From the NCBI RefSeq assembly GCF_006517175.1, contig NZ_CP041186.1, positions 930,001 to 994,000 on the forward strand: a stretch of 64,000 bases of DNA, given 5' to 3'. The notes under the pieces are model-generated. The model saw only the letters and a program-made list of their open reading frames with translations. It ran no database searches and had not been told where the DNA came from. Shown one piece after another: positions 38,970 through 48,600 of the stretch. How positions within the stretch are numbered: position 1 is the stretch's first letter; each line of letters opens with the position of its first letter. The stretch is from Persicimonas caeni. GTDB taxonomy: Bacteria > Myxococcota_A > Bradymonadia > Bradymonadales > Bradymonadaceae. Made by a program: the position numbers and the translations under genes.

Positions 38970-39027
38970 CTCATTACGGTTTTCGGCAGAGCACCCCGAT
39001 TCGTTGCGTCTTTTTTGGAAAAAACTT
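38970..39027 (-). promoter_or_regulatory. Shared upstream element, copy B
   Basis: It matches copy A (31534-31592): CTCATTACGGTTTTCGGCA, a CCCC block, TCGTTGCGT and a T-run/A-run dyad (TTTTTT-GG-AAAAAA). It lies upstream of the first gene of the minus-strand operon. The rest of the 38890-39349 gap holds a short inverted repeat GATCCAA/TTGGATC (39082-39101) and nothing else that I can name. Confidence 0.55.
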
Positions 39028-39349
39028 TTCAGCCCGCGAACAAAAACGGCAACAACCCCCTGAGCTCACGCACTTTTTCAAGATCCAAAAAATCTTGGAT
39101 CATTTTCGTTTCTCTGTTTGGCTCGAAGCCGGATCATGGCAGGTCGAGCTGGGGCGGGACGACGGCGGTCGACCGCGAGGAGTCCCCAGAAATGACGGTT
39201 CTGTTTCCACGGCGGAGGGGTGGCGTGACGGGTGTATTCAGATTAGACGAGGAAAATTGTGGAAATAGCCACGAATTTTTGACAAGGTAGGGGTTAGGTT
39301 TTCACTAAGACTGCCAATCCTTGGGATGATGTAGATGGAGATTCGAGCA

Positions 39350-40471
39350 ATGAACCGGTGGGCGCTGTTGTGTATCGCGCTGTGCCTTGGTGCAGCAGGC
39401 TTGAGCGGATGTTCCGACGACGACGACACGAACAACGTCACGATCGATCCGAACCCCGACACGTCGACTCCCGACACCCGCCAGCCGGATACGGGCGATG
39501 TGGGGGAGGACGTCGCTGAGGACGTCGGCGACGACGCCACGGATACGGACGACGCCGGAGGCGACGCGGACACCGGCGAGCAGGTCGGGGATCTGTGTGA
39601 GGTGGTCAATGACCTCGGTCTGATCGAGGCCAATGGCGGTGCGACAGCTACCGGCACGACCTCGGGAGGCACGAACCTCATCAACCCGTCGTGCGGCTCG
39701 GATGACGTGCGCGAAGTTGTCTATCAGTTCAGCGTCGACGCACCGGCGCGCGTCACTGCCCAGGTGCAGTCCCAAGACACCGACAACTGGACGCTGGGGC
39801 TCTACAGCGGCGACTGTGACAACCCTCAGCGCGTCAAATGCGAGGACGTCAACGCCGACGTCTTTATCGCCGAGCCGGGCGTGACCTACTTCCTGTCGGT
39901 CGAGCCGCGTGACGTCGAGGACGCTTCGTTCTCGCTGTCGCTTTCGATGACTCAAATCGCCTGCGCGCCCATGGGCTCGACCGAGTGCGACGGCGAAAGC
40001 GTGGTGCGCTGCGAGAGCGGGTTCACCGAAGTCACCTACAGTTGCGCCTACGCCTGTGACAGCGGCGCCTGCGGTGCCGATATCTGCGACAACGCCATCG
40101 AGGTCACAGGCGCCGGCTCGCACAACTTCACCGGCTCGTATACCGGTTATGGAAACGACTTTAACTTCCAGAACCGCGACGACTGCACCAGCGCCAGCGT
40201 CGGCGTCAACACGCCGGGCCAAGACCTGGTCTTCTACCTGCCGGGCCTCAGCCAAGGTCAAACCTTGACGATTGACGCCGCTGCCGACGACTTCCAAGAG
40301 GGAATCTTCGTCTTCGAAGGCGCCTGTTCCCAGCAAGCGCCCTGTGCTGCCGGCAACCTCGTCGTCAACGGAATCCTCGACTGGACCGTCGACGCCGACG
40401 GCGACTACTACGTGGTGGTCGACCTTCTCGAGCAGCAGACTGGCAACTTTGACATTACGATTACCCGCTAA
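39350..40471 (+). CDS. PPC-like secreted lipoprotein 1
   Basis: 373 residues. The signal peptide ends in the lipobox LSGC, followed by an Asp/Thr-rich linker (about residues 20-75) and two beta-rich domains resembling bacterial pre-peptidase C-terminal (PPC) domains. Each ends with a phrase of that family: EPGVTYFLSVEPRD and VDADGDYYVVVD. A small Cys-rich link (CDGESVVRCESGF...CAYACDSGAC) separates them. ATG 39350 has GGAG (39337-39340) at good distance and is preferred to ATG 39335. It starts the plus-strand half of the envelope island. The binding partner is unknown. Confidence 0.82.
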   Translation: MNRWALLCIALCLGAAGLSGCSDDDDTNNVTIDPNPDTSTPDTRQPDTGDVGEDVAEDVGDDATDTDDAGGDADTGEQVGDLCEVVNDLGLIEANGGATATGTTSGGTNLINPSCGSDDVREVVYQFSVDAPARVTAQVQSQDTDNWTLGLYSGDCDNPQRVKCEDVNADVFIAEPGVTYFLSVEPRDVEDASFSLSLSMTQIACAPMGSTECDGESVVRCESGFTEVTYSCAYACDSGACGADICDNAIEVTGAGSHNFTGSYTGYGNDFNFQNRDDCTSASVGVNTPGQDLVFYLPGLSQGQTLTIDAAADDFQEGIFVFEGACSQQAPCAAGNLVVNGILDWTVDADGDYYVVVDLLEQQTGNFDITITR

Positions 40472-40504
40472 GCGAAAGCCTCAAACGGACTTCAGGATTT
40501 AGCC

Positions 40505-41659
40505 GTGACCAAGTCAACCAAGCTCGCATTCGTCTGCATCTTCGTGCTGCTCTTCGCCGCCTGCGGTGATGATGGCGACCTCAACAACGGCCCGGGCATC
40601 CCGCCCGCCGATAGCGGTACCGGAGAAGACACGGGCGTCGACGCCGACATGGGCGTCGACGTCGGCCCCGATGCTCCCGACCCCGACACCGGCGATCCCG
40701 ATACTGGCGATCCTGACACCGGCGGCACCGACGCAGACACCGGCACGCCGGCCGAGGGCGCGAGTTGCACGAGTCCCACGGATCTGGGCAGTCTGGCGGC
40801 CGGCCAAGAGCACGTATTCGACACGAGCCTGCTCGAGCCGGCGTCGACACTCGACACGAGCTGCGATCTCGGCTCGACCGGCTCCGGGGTGCGCGTGTTC
40901 GCCCTCCAGGTCGACGTCACCTCCCGCGTGGAGTTCTGGACCAGCTTGAGCCCCTCACGCCTCGACCTGCGTGATGGCGGCTGCTCGAGCCCCACCGAAG
41001 TCATCACGTGCACCGACGGCGGCACCTACACCGCCACACTCGAGGCAGGCAAGACCTACCATCTGGCCGTCTGGGGCGACTTCAATGTCGGCGACTTCCA
41101 GATGCGCGCCAACGTCCAAGAGGCCCTGTGCAACCCGAGCGAGCCTAACTGGTGTGACAGCGGCGAACTCAACGAGTGCAACCGCGGCACGAGCATCAAC
41201 ACCTACGCCTGCGCGGCGAGCACGTGCGCCGACGGGGCGAGCTGCAGCGGCGATGCCTGCTCGGCGGCGACCGCCGTCGATTTGTCGGCGGGCACCGCGG
41301 TCACCGTCTCCGGCGACACCGGCGGCTACACGGGCACCTGGACCTCCAATCAAATGACCAACTGCGGGTTCAGCCAGGGCGCCAGCGGACTCGACACGCC
41401 GTATGCCGAGATGTTCTTCGAGGTCAGCGGCCTGCAACGAAACGACCAGCTCGTCGTCGAATCAACCAGCCAGGGCGACTACGCGTTCTTCGTGCTCGAC
41501 GCCTGCGGCGCCACCGAATGTTTGGCGGCGGTCGACGATTCCGACACCGGTGCGCAGCGCCTCGACTGGCGTATTCCGCAAGACGGCACGTACTTCGTGG
41601 TGATCGAGTCGCTCGCCGCCGGCGATCGTTCGTTCGACTTCGAGTTCAGCACACAGTGA
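40505..41659 (+). CDS. PPC-like secreted lipoprotein 2 (paralogue)
   Basis: 384 residues with the same architecture as the preceding gene: lipobox LFAAC, a linker containing three DPDTGD-like units, PPC-like domain 1 (LEAGKTYHLAVWGD), a Cys-rich link (WCDSGELNECNRG...CADGASCSGDAC) and PPC-like domain 2 ending PQDGTYFVVIESLA. GTG start with AGGA 7 nt upstream. It begins 33 nt after the first, so they form one unit. The two are clearly homologous but far less similar than the tandem minus-strand lipoproteins. Confidence 0.82.
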   Translation: MTKSTKLAFVCIFVLLFAACGDDGDLNNGPGIPPADSGTGEDTGVDADMGVDVGPDAPDPDTGDPDTGDPDTGGTDADTGTPAEGASCTSPTDLGSLAAGQEHVFDTSLLEPASTLDTSCDLGSTGSGVRVFALQVDVTSRVEFWTSLSPSRLDLRDGGCSSPTEVITCTDGGTYTATLEAGKTYHLAVWGDFNVGDFQMRANVQEALCNPSEPNWCDSGELNECNRGTSINTYACAASTCADGASCSGDACSAATAVDLSAGTAVTVSGDTGGYTGTWTSNQMTNCGFSQGASGLDTPYAEMFFEVSGLQRNDQLVVESTSQGDYAFFVLDACGATECLAAVDDSDTGAQRLDWRIPQDGTYFVVIESLAAGDRSFDFEFSTQ

Positions 41660-41717
41660 TGCCTCCCGACGAGCAGTGAGTGGGATTTTCTGCCGGTTGA
41701 GCTTGAAATGAGAGCCA

Positions 41718-41753
41718 GCAACAATTGTGTATTCGCACACAAGTTGCTACAAT
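41718..41753 (+). promoter_or_regulatory. Palindrome-overlapped promoter upstream of VWA protein 1
   Basis: TTGTGT (41725-41730) and TACAAT (41748-41753) are 17 nt apart and fit a sigma-70 promoter. A dyad GCAAC-aa-TTGTGT-attcgc-ACACAA-GTTGC (41718-41747) covers the -35 and spacer. A repressor or activator could bind there. Confidence 0.5.
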
Positions 41754-41842
41754 GCCTTTTGGGTCAGCTCAATTGATTATGGCAGGTTTCCCTCTCACTG
41801 CCCCATTCGCCTCCTCGAGGCGTAAGGGCAAGGGTGGCGGCA

Positions 41843-44800
41843 ATGAATCACAAAGGCGTTATAGGCGTATTCACGAGCTCTCTAGCGCTCGTTATGGCAA
41901 TGGGTGCAGCGTCTCCGGCGATGGCCGCCGGTGAGTGGAAGGCTCCAGACGTCACGATCTTTTTGGGACCCGACTTCGTCGATGACGGGCAGACCGACAA
42001 GGGCGGCCCGACGATGAACGAGACCATCTCCAACTACTACTTTGCTGGAGATTGCACCTACGACCCGGTAACGCTAGAGCCGTCTGACACCTGCGATCGT
42101 CTGCGTTACGGCTTGACGATGTATCGGGGAGCCGACGAAGACCTGGCGAATAACCCCGGCTACTGCCCCACCCCCTACGCCGCGCTCGTCCCCCCGCAAG
42201 AAGACGGCGGCGGCAAGCTCATCAACGACGGCGAGCCGTACAAGATGTCACAGCTGCAGACCGATGCGGGTACCGCCTACTGCAGCGACTATTCTCAGCG
42301 CACCTACGGCACCTCGATGCTGGCCTATCGAGACTACCGTTTCGGCACCGAGCTCGGCACCAACTGGCCCGATCGCCCGCAGCTCAGCGTGACGATGATC
42401 GAAAAGCTTCCGCAGACCAACGACACCACCCAAGATCAAGTGCGTGAGTCGCTGTTGGCGGCTTGTGAGCTGTACGAAGGCAACGGAAACCAGCATCTGT
42501 CGATGCCAACTTGGGTAATGCTCTCCCCGCTTGCGACGGATGACGCGACGCTTTACGGAGGCATGCTCGCCGCGGCCGGCGGCACAGGCCAGTGCTGCTA
42601 CGCCAGCACGCTCGGCGGTACCTGCGACCCCAGCGATCCGACTCAGGTGATCGACATGTGCGATCACCTGCGTCAACTATCGTCGGGAACTGCCGTGCAC
42701 ACCGAGTCGAAGCTTCGCTCTGAGATCACCGCTGACCGCTACGCTTGCACGGCGACCGGTCAGCCGGCGGGACCGGGTGCGATGCAAAATAGCAACTTCA
42801 GCGATATGAAGTGCCACCTTCAGGGCAGCCCGTGCGACGACAGTGTCGCCAACCCCGCCCACTTGTGGCCTATCTTCTCGTGCATCCAGCTGCGCCCGTC
42901 GAATATCCCTGCCGACCAGCTCTCGGTAGAGTACTGTGGATTGATCGATGGCCAACCCATCGACTCCACCCATGGCGACAAAGACGGCGACGGTTGCATC
43001 ACGCTGACGCCCGGCAACGGCATCGAGTTCGTCGACGAGAACAAGAACCTCTACTACTTCACTCGCGGCGGCAGCGAGCTCTGCCAGAGTATTGGCAGCG
43101 GCGACTCGTACACCACGGTCACCTGCCCCAACCTCAATAAGTTGTGCGATCTGAACGACGGCAGTCAGTGCTCGCTGGGCCGGATTGCCTGCATCAACGA
43201 CCAAGAAGTGTGCGAGCGCTTCCCCGGCAACGACAGCTGCGACTCGGTTGCCTGTGGCAAAGAGTCGATCCACCAGACCGGACTGGTGCAGCCCAACGTG
43301 CAGTTCGTGGTCGACCGCTCCGGCTCGATGAGCGGCGACCGGTGGACCTCGGCCAAGGCCGTCACCAAGAACCTGGCCAGCTGGAGTTACAAGGGCAGCG
43401 GATGCGACGACGACGGCCAGCACTGTGACCGAGTGCGTCTGGGCGTACACTTCTGGAGCTCGTACCCTGCTTATGCCTACGGCGCCCAAGAGGACCTGAC
43501 CGGCACGATGGTCGAGGATGCGTTCGACGACAACACGCCGAACGGCGGCACCGACTTCCACGTGGCCGCCCAGCAACTGCGAGACGAGACGGCCCTGCAA
43601 GACGATAATCGGCCAAACACCGGCGTCTTCGTGACCGACGGTATTCCGAACCACGCCTTTACGACTCGCGAAGCTGTCCGACTGCTGTGTGACATCAAAA
43701 AGCGCCCCGGCTCGCCGGTGGCGACCTACGCGGTGGGCTATCAGGATGGCAACCAGAACCTGAACTCATTGGTGGCTGCCGCCGGTGGCACGGGATCGTG
43801 CTGCTTTGCCGGCGATGGCACCTGCGACACCGAGCGCGAAAAGTCACCCTGTGACATGTACCAGTACGAGTTGGATAACGGCGCGCGTATCGTCACCGAG
43901 TTCGAGACGTGGCTGCAAACCCACGGCACGCTCAGCTACTCCGCCTGGGTCGAGATCACCGACTCGCACGAATCCCGCGGCCACACCACGGACGCTTACC
44001 GAACCGGCACGGTCGCCGATGACCTGGACATGGTCTACGACGTGGCGGCCTTCGCCTACGACCACTTGGTCGGAGATCCCGACACGATCGACTGCGCATC
44101 GAACTCGGGCGACCCGAACGCGACCTCGGCAAACCCCGGTGCGTTCTTCCGCTACATTCTCTGTGAGATGGAACCCACCCTCTCGCACGTGGTGCGCCAG
44201 CGCTACGACGACAACAAGCTTCCCGATGAGTACGGCTCTCTGGCCGACTACTGGAAACTCAAGCGAGTCGACGACGACTCGGCGTTCCTCGACAACAACT
44301 ACGTATGCACCGGCGCGAAATTCGCCGACGACCAAAACGCCCTCTACACCGAGTTGCAGGGCATCCTGTCGAATATGGAGTGCACCTACCCGCTGTCGCT
44401 TCTCGCCGACATGGATAGCGCCCCCGAGTGGCCCGATGCCACCCAGGTCAAGCTCTACCTGCCGGGATTGGGTGACGTGGTCCCCGTGCCGCATATCGAC
44501 GACACAGCCGCGCAAAGCGACTTCCGAGACAGCTTGTGCACCCTCGGAATCGCCAACTGTGACAACTATTTGGACGATGGTTGGAGCTTTGCCAACCAGG
44601 GCCGCACCGCTATCAAGCTCTCTGCAGAGTTGTGCGACTTGACCAAGACCCCGGATGTTCAGCGAGTGACCACCCAGGTCTGCCGCATGTGCAACCCCGA
44701 CTTGGTGGGTACCGCCTGCGACTACGTCGCCTGCACGCCCGACGCGCCGCCCGCGAGCCCGACGGTGGGTGACACTGCCTACACGGCCGCCGGCGAGATG

Positions 44801-45379
44801 TGCGCCTGGAAAGAGTACCCCTGCCCGGAGAACCCGGACCGTACCTGCAGCGGATGGACCAAGACCGGCCGCTGCGGCATGGGCGCCTACGCCTGTGACG
44901 AAGACGGCTTCCCGTACTGCGACCAGAACCGCAGCCGGATGCCCGAGATCTGCAACAACGTCGACGATGATTGCGACGGCTCCATCGATGACCTGGCGGA
45001 GAACCTGGAGGAGTGGGACGATCCCCAGTACAGCATCGCCGGCGAAGAATACGATGGTTGGTACTGCAGCTACCGTGATTCGTGCACTTGTCCTCCGGGC
45101 CACACCGACTCAATCGGCGGCACCAAAGCCGACGGTCCGGACGAATTCACCCGGATGATGGAGCACCAGCAGCAGAACGGTCTGTGCCAGTGTGGAGAGG
45201 GCATCGTCACAGGCGGCAACACCGCCTACGAGCCCACCCGCACCTGGGCGCCCGACGAGCCCGCAGGCGAGCCCCAGGCCGCTTGTTCGGCGAGTGGGGA
45301 TAACGCGCCCACCGGTCTGGGTGCCGCGCTTGTCGCCCTGCTCTTTGGTCTTGCCGGTTGGCGCCGGCGTCGCAACTGA
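41843..45379 (+). CDS. Secreted VWA-domain protein with C-terminal sorting tail, copy 1
   Basis: 1178 residues. A signal peptide ends near PAMAAG. Residues about 30-340 form a VWA-like half without a MIDAS. Residues about 485-720 form a full VWA domain: FVVDRSGSMSG (MIDAS), FVTDGIPNHAF, then AAAGGTGSCCF. Further Cys-rich regions follow, and CNNVDDDCDGSIDD at about 1034 is the metal-binding-type motif. The tail is Cys-Ser, then a hydrophobic helix (GAALVALLFGLAG) and WRRRR, like MYXO-CTERM/GlyGly-CTERM sorting signals. ATG 41843 was chosen over GTG 41834. Probably a surface adhesin or large binding protein; the ligand is unknown. Confidence 0.85.
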   Translation: MNHKGVIGVFTSSLALVMAMGAASPAMAAGEWKAPDVTIFLGPDFVDDGQTDKGGPTMNETISNYYFAGDCTYDPVTLEPSDTCDRLRYGLTMYRGADEDLANNPGYCPTPYAALVPPQEDGGGKLINDGEPYKMSQLQTDAGTAYCSDYSQRTYGTSMLAYRDYRFGTELGTNWPDRPQLSVTMIEKLPQTNDTTQDQVRESLLAACELYEGNGNQHLSMPTWVMLSPLATDDATLYGGMLAAAGGTGQCCYASTLGGTCDPSDPTQVIDMCDHLRQLSSGTAVHTESKLRSEITADRYACTATGQPAGPGAMQNSNFSDMKCHLQGSPCDDSVANPAHLWPIFSCIQLRPSNIPADQLSVEYCGLIDGQPIDSTHGDKDGDGCITLTPGNGIEFVDENKNLYYFTRGGSELCQSIGSGDSYTTVTCPNLNKLCDLNDGSQCSLGRIACINDQEVCERFPGNDSCDSVACGKESIHQTGLVQPNVQFVVDRSGSMSGDRWTSAKAVTKNLASWSYKGSGCDDDGQHCDRVRLGVHFWSSYPAYAYGAQEDLTGTMVEDAFDDNTPNGGTDFHVAAQQLRDETALQDDNRPNTGVFVTDGIPNHAFTTREAVRLLCDIKKRPGSPVATYAVGYQDGNQNLNSLVAAAGGTGSCCFAGDGTCDTEREKSPCDMYQYELDNGARIVTEFETWLQTHGTLSYSAWVEITDSHESRGHTTDAYRTGTVADDLDMVYDVAAFAYDHLVGDPDTIDCASNSGDPNATSANPGAFFRYILCEMEPTLSHVVRQRYDDNKLPDEYGSLADYWKLKRVDDDSAFLDNNYVCTGAKFADDQNALYTELQGILSNMECTYPLSLLADMDSAPEWPDATQVKLYLPGLGDVVPVPHIDDTAAQSDFRDSLCTLGIANCDNYLDDGWSFANQGRTAIKLSAELCDLTKTPDVQRVTTQVCRMCNPDLVGTACDYVACTPDAPPASPTVGDTAYTAAGEMCAWKEYPCPENPDRTCSGWTKTGRCGMGAYACDEDGFPYCDQNRSRMPEICNNVDDDCDGSIDDLAENLEEWDDPQYSIAGEEYDGWYCSYRDSCTCPPGHTDSIGGTKADGPDEFTRMMEHQQQNGLCQCGEGIVTGGNTAYEPTRTWAPDEPAGEPQAACSASGDNAPTGLGAALVALLFGLAGWRRRRN

Positions 45380-45409
45380 CGCCCGTTAAATCATCACAAA
45401 CGAAGCAAG

Positions 45410-45441
45410 AGCCCGGAGGCTGTAGTCCTCCGGGCTTTTTT
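45410..45441 (+). terminator. Intrinsic terminator after VWA protein 1
   Basis: AGCCCGGAGG (45410-45419) and CCTCCGGGCT (45427-45436) form a perfect 10-bp stem with a 7-nt loop and a following T-run. It lies 30 nt after the stop, so the second VWA gene must have its own promoter. Confidence 0.93.
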
Positions 45442-45485
45442 GTGTTTGAAGGCTCGAGAACTGTGGCAAGCCCCCCAAAAAAGAT

Positions 45486-45513
45486 CTGTTGTGTGCTTGC
45501 AGGGGAATACAAT
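45486..45513 (+). promoter_or_regulatory. Candidate promoter of VWA protein 2
   Basis: A TACAAT -10 (45508-45513) has CTGTTG 16 nt upstream. TTGTGT also occurs here (45489-45494), as in the copy 1 promoter, but at only 13 nt spacing. The 95 nt to the ATG contain an A/T-rich patch. Support is weak beyond the good -10 and the need for a promoter after the terminator. Confidence 0.3.
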
Positions 45514-45608
45514 CCCCACTAAGCTGACGATGTCACATACTCAAATCAAAAAAGTATATTTTTTTACTGATGCGCACTGCAGGCGCATCGACGACACAGG
45601 GTCAGAAA

Positions 45609-48600
45609 ATGGGGAATCAACGTTTCAAGCAGACGCTCTTGGGGGCCGTCACGCTGGGCACCTTCCTAGCATTTGCCCCGAGTGCGCACGCAGACGGGGA
45701 GTGGAAGGCGCCGGACGTCACGATCTTGTTAGGCGCTGATATCTTTTCGGGAGGCCAGACCGACAAGTCAGGCCCGATGCTCAACACGACGATCAGCAAC
45801 TACTGGGAGGATGGGGCGTGCACCTACGACCAAAACGGTGTGCCCAGTTCGGACTGCGATCGCTTGCGCTTCGGCCTGACGATGTTTCGTGGCCCGAATA
45901 CGTCAAATAACATCTGTCCGGACCCGATCGCGCCGCTGTCACCGCCCCAAGAAGACGGTGGCGGCCAGCTTACCACGGGCGGCCCCTACCACGTCGCCCA
46001 ACTCCAGAGCGACGCCGGTGATCTGTATTGCGACGATTTCAAGCAGCGGACCCTCGGCGAGGCGATGCTCGAGTATCGAGACAATCGCTTCAACAACGAA
46101 TTGGGTACGAACTGGCCTGACCGCCCCCAATTGACGCTGCAACTCATCAAGAACCTGCCACAGACCAACAATGCCACCCAGGACCAGGTGCGCGAAGCAC
46201 TCTTGGCCGCCTGCGAATTGTACCAAGGCAATGGCGGCCAACATCTCTCGTTGCCGACCTGGGTGATGACCTCGCCGCTGGCTGACGCCGACGCGGAGCT
46301 GTTCGGGGGCATGCTCGCAGCAGCCGGGGGAACCGGGCAATGCTGTTACAAGCCGGCATTTGCGGGCAGCTGCGATCCGACCGATTCGAGCCAGACGCTC
46401 GACATGTGTGAGCATCTGCTCGAGCAGAATAGCAGCGGGATCGTCCACACCGAAACGCGCCTTCGCAGCGACATCGACGACGCGAAGTACAATTGCACGG
46501 CCACCGGCAAGCCTGCTGCGCCCGGTGCGATGAAGCACGACAAGTTCAGCGACATGAAGTGTAACTTGCAGGGAAGCCCCTGTAGCGGCAACCACCCCGG
46601 AGAGCCGGCCTATCTGTGGCCGGTGTTCTCGTGCATCCAGCTGCGCCCGTCGAATATCCCTCCCGACCAGCTCTCCGTGGAGTACTGCGGTGAGATCGAC
46701 GGCGAGCCCATCGACGCGTCGCACGGCGACAAAGATGGCGACGGCTGCATTACGCTGACGCCGGGCAACGGCATCGAATTCGTCGATGAGAACAAGAATC
46801 TCTATTACGTGTCGCAAGGCGGCAGTTCGCTTTGCCAGAGCATCGGTAGCGGTGACTCGACGATCAACGTCAACTGCCCGAACCTCAACGAGCTTTGCGA
46901 CCTGAACGACGGCAGCCAGTGCACGCTGGGTCAATACCAGTGCATCAACAACCGACAGGTATGTGAGCGCTTTCCGGGCAACGACAGTTGCGACTCGGCC
47001 GCCTGTGGCCAGGAGCAGGTCCACGACGTCGGCCTCGTGCAGCCCAACGTGCAGTTCGTGGTCGACCGCTCCGGCTCGATGTCTGGCAACCGTTGGACTT
47101 CGGCCGAGCAAGTCACCGAGAACCTGGCCACCTGGAGCTACGAGGGGGCAGGTTGTGAGGACGACGGAACCTATTGCGACAAAGTTCGCCTCGGCGTGCA
47201 CTTCTGGAGCTCTTACCCGGCCTACGCGTACGGGGCTCAGGAAGACATGACGGGCACCATGATCGACGACGCCTACGACGACAACGCTCCCAGCGGCGGC
47301 ACCGCGTTCCACGTCGCCGCCCAACAGCTTCGTGATGAAGCAGCGCTGCAAGACTCGACGCGGCCCAACGCCGGTATCTTCGTGACCGATGGTGCGCCCG
47401 ACCAGGCGTTCACCACGCGCGAAGCGGTACGACTGCTGTGTGACCTGAAGACGCGCTCCGGCTCGCCGGTGGCCACCTACTCGGTGGGCTATCAGGACGG
47501 CAACCAGCAGCTCAACTCGCTCATCGCCGCGGCCGGCGGCACGGGCAGCTGCTGCTTCGCCAGCGATGGTACCTGCGACACCGAGCGTGAAGCTTCGCCG
47601 TGCGAGATGTACCGCTACGAGCAAGACAACGGCCAGCGCATCGTCAACGAGCTCGAGACCTGGCTGCAGACCTACGAGCCGGTCTGGTACGCCGGTTGGC
47701 GAGAAATCGTCGATTCGCACGCGGCCCGCGGGCACACCAAGGACTCGTATCGCACCGGTACAGTCGCTGATGATCTCGACATGGCGCTCGACTTCTCGAT
47801 GTTTGCGTACGCCAACCTTGTGGGGAACCCCGACAACATCGACTGCGATTCGAACGCCGGCAACCCCAACGCCACGGGCAGCAACCCGGGCGCCTTCTAC
47901 CGCTACATGATTTGCGAGATGGAGGACACATTGTCGTATGTCGTCCGTCAACGCTACGACTGGGGCAACGACAGGGCTGAAGAATACGACAGCAGCGAGT
48001 ATACCGCGCTCAAGCGCGTCCAGGACGACTCGGCCTTCTTGGACAACGACTACGTGTGCACCGGCTCGAAGTTTGCCGACGATGAGAACGCGCTCTACGC
48101 CGAGCTGCAGGCCATCTTGTCGAGCATGGAATGCACCTACCCGCTTTCACTGCTCGACGGCATGGACTCGGCGCCCCAATTCACCGACGCCACCCGCGTC
48201 AAGCTGTACGTGCCGAGCCTGGGCACTGTCGTTGACGTGCCGCACACCGATGACACCGATGCACAGCGCGACTTCAAAGACGAATTGTGCAACCTGGGCA
48301 TCGCCAACTGCGCGAGCTATCAGGATGATGGCTGGAGCTTTTCGAACGAAGGACGCACTTCCGTCAAGCTGACCCCCGAGTTGTGTGACCTGACCAAGAC
48401 CGACCTCGTCGAACAGCTGACCACCCAGGTCTGCCGCATGTGCGACCCCGATCTGGTCGGCACCTCCTGTGACTACGTCGCTTGCACGCCCAGTTCGCCG
48501 CCGTCGAACCCGACCACCGGCGACACCGCCTACACGGCCGACGGCGAGATGTGTGAGTTCACCGAGTTCCCCTGTGCGGACAACCCGGACGATACTTGCA

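Noticed and set aside
39015-39290. 91-codon plus-strand open frame upstream of the PPC-like lipoprotein
   Set aside because: It has no ribosome site or signal peptide, its composition is unlike neighbouring genes, and it overlaps the control region.
45939-47951. 670-codon minus-strand open frame
   Set aside because: It is antisense to VWA protein 2. A similar antisense frame opposite VWA protein 1 shows that it mirrors the paralogue, not a gene.
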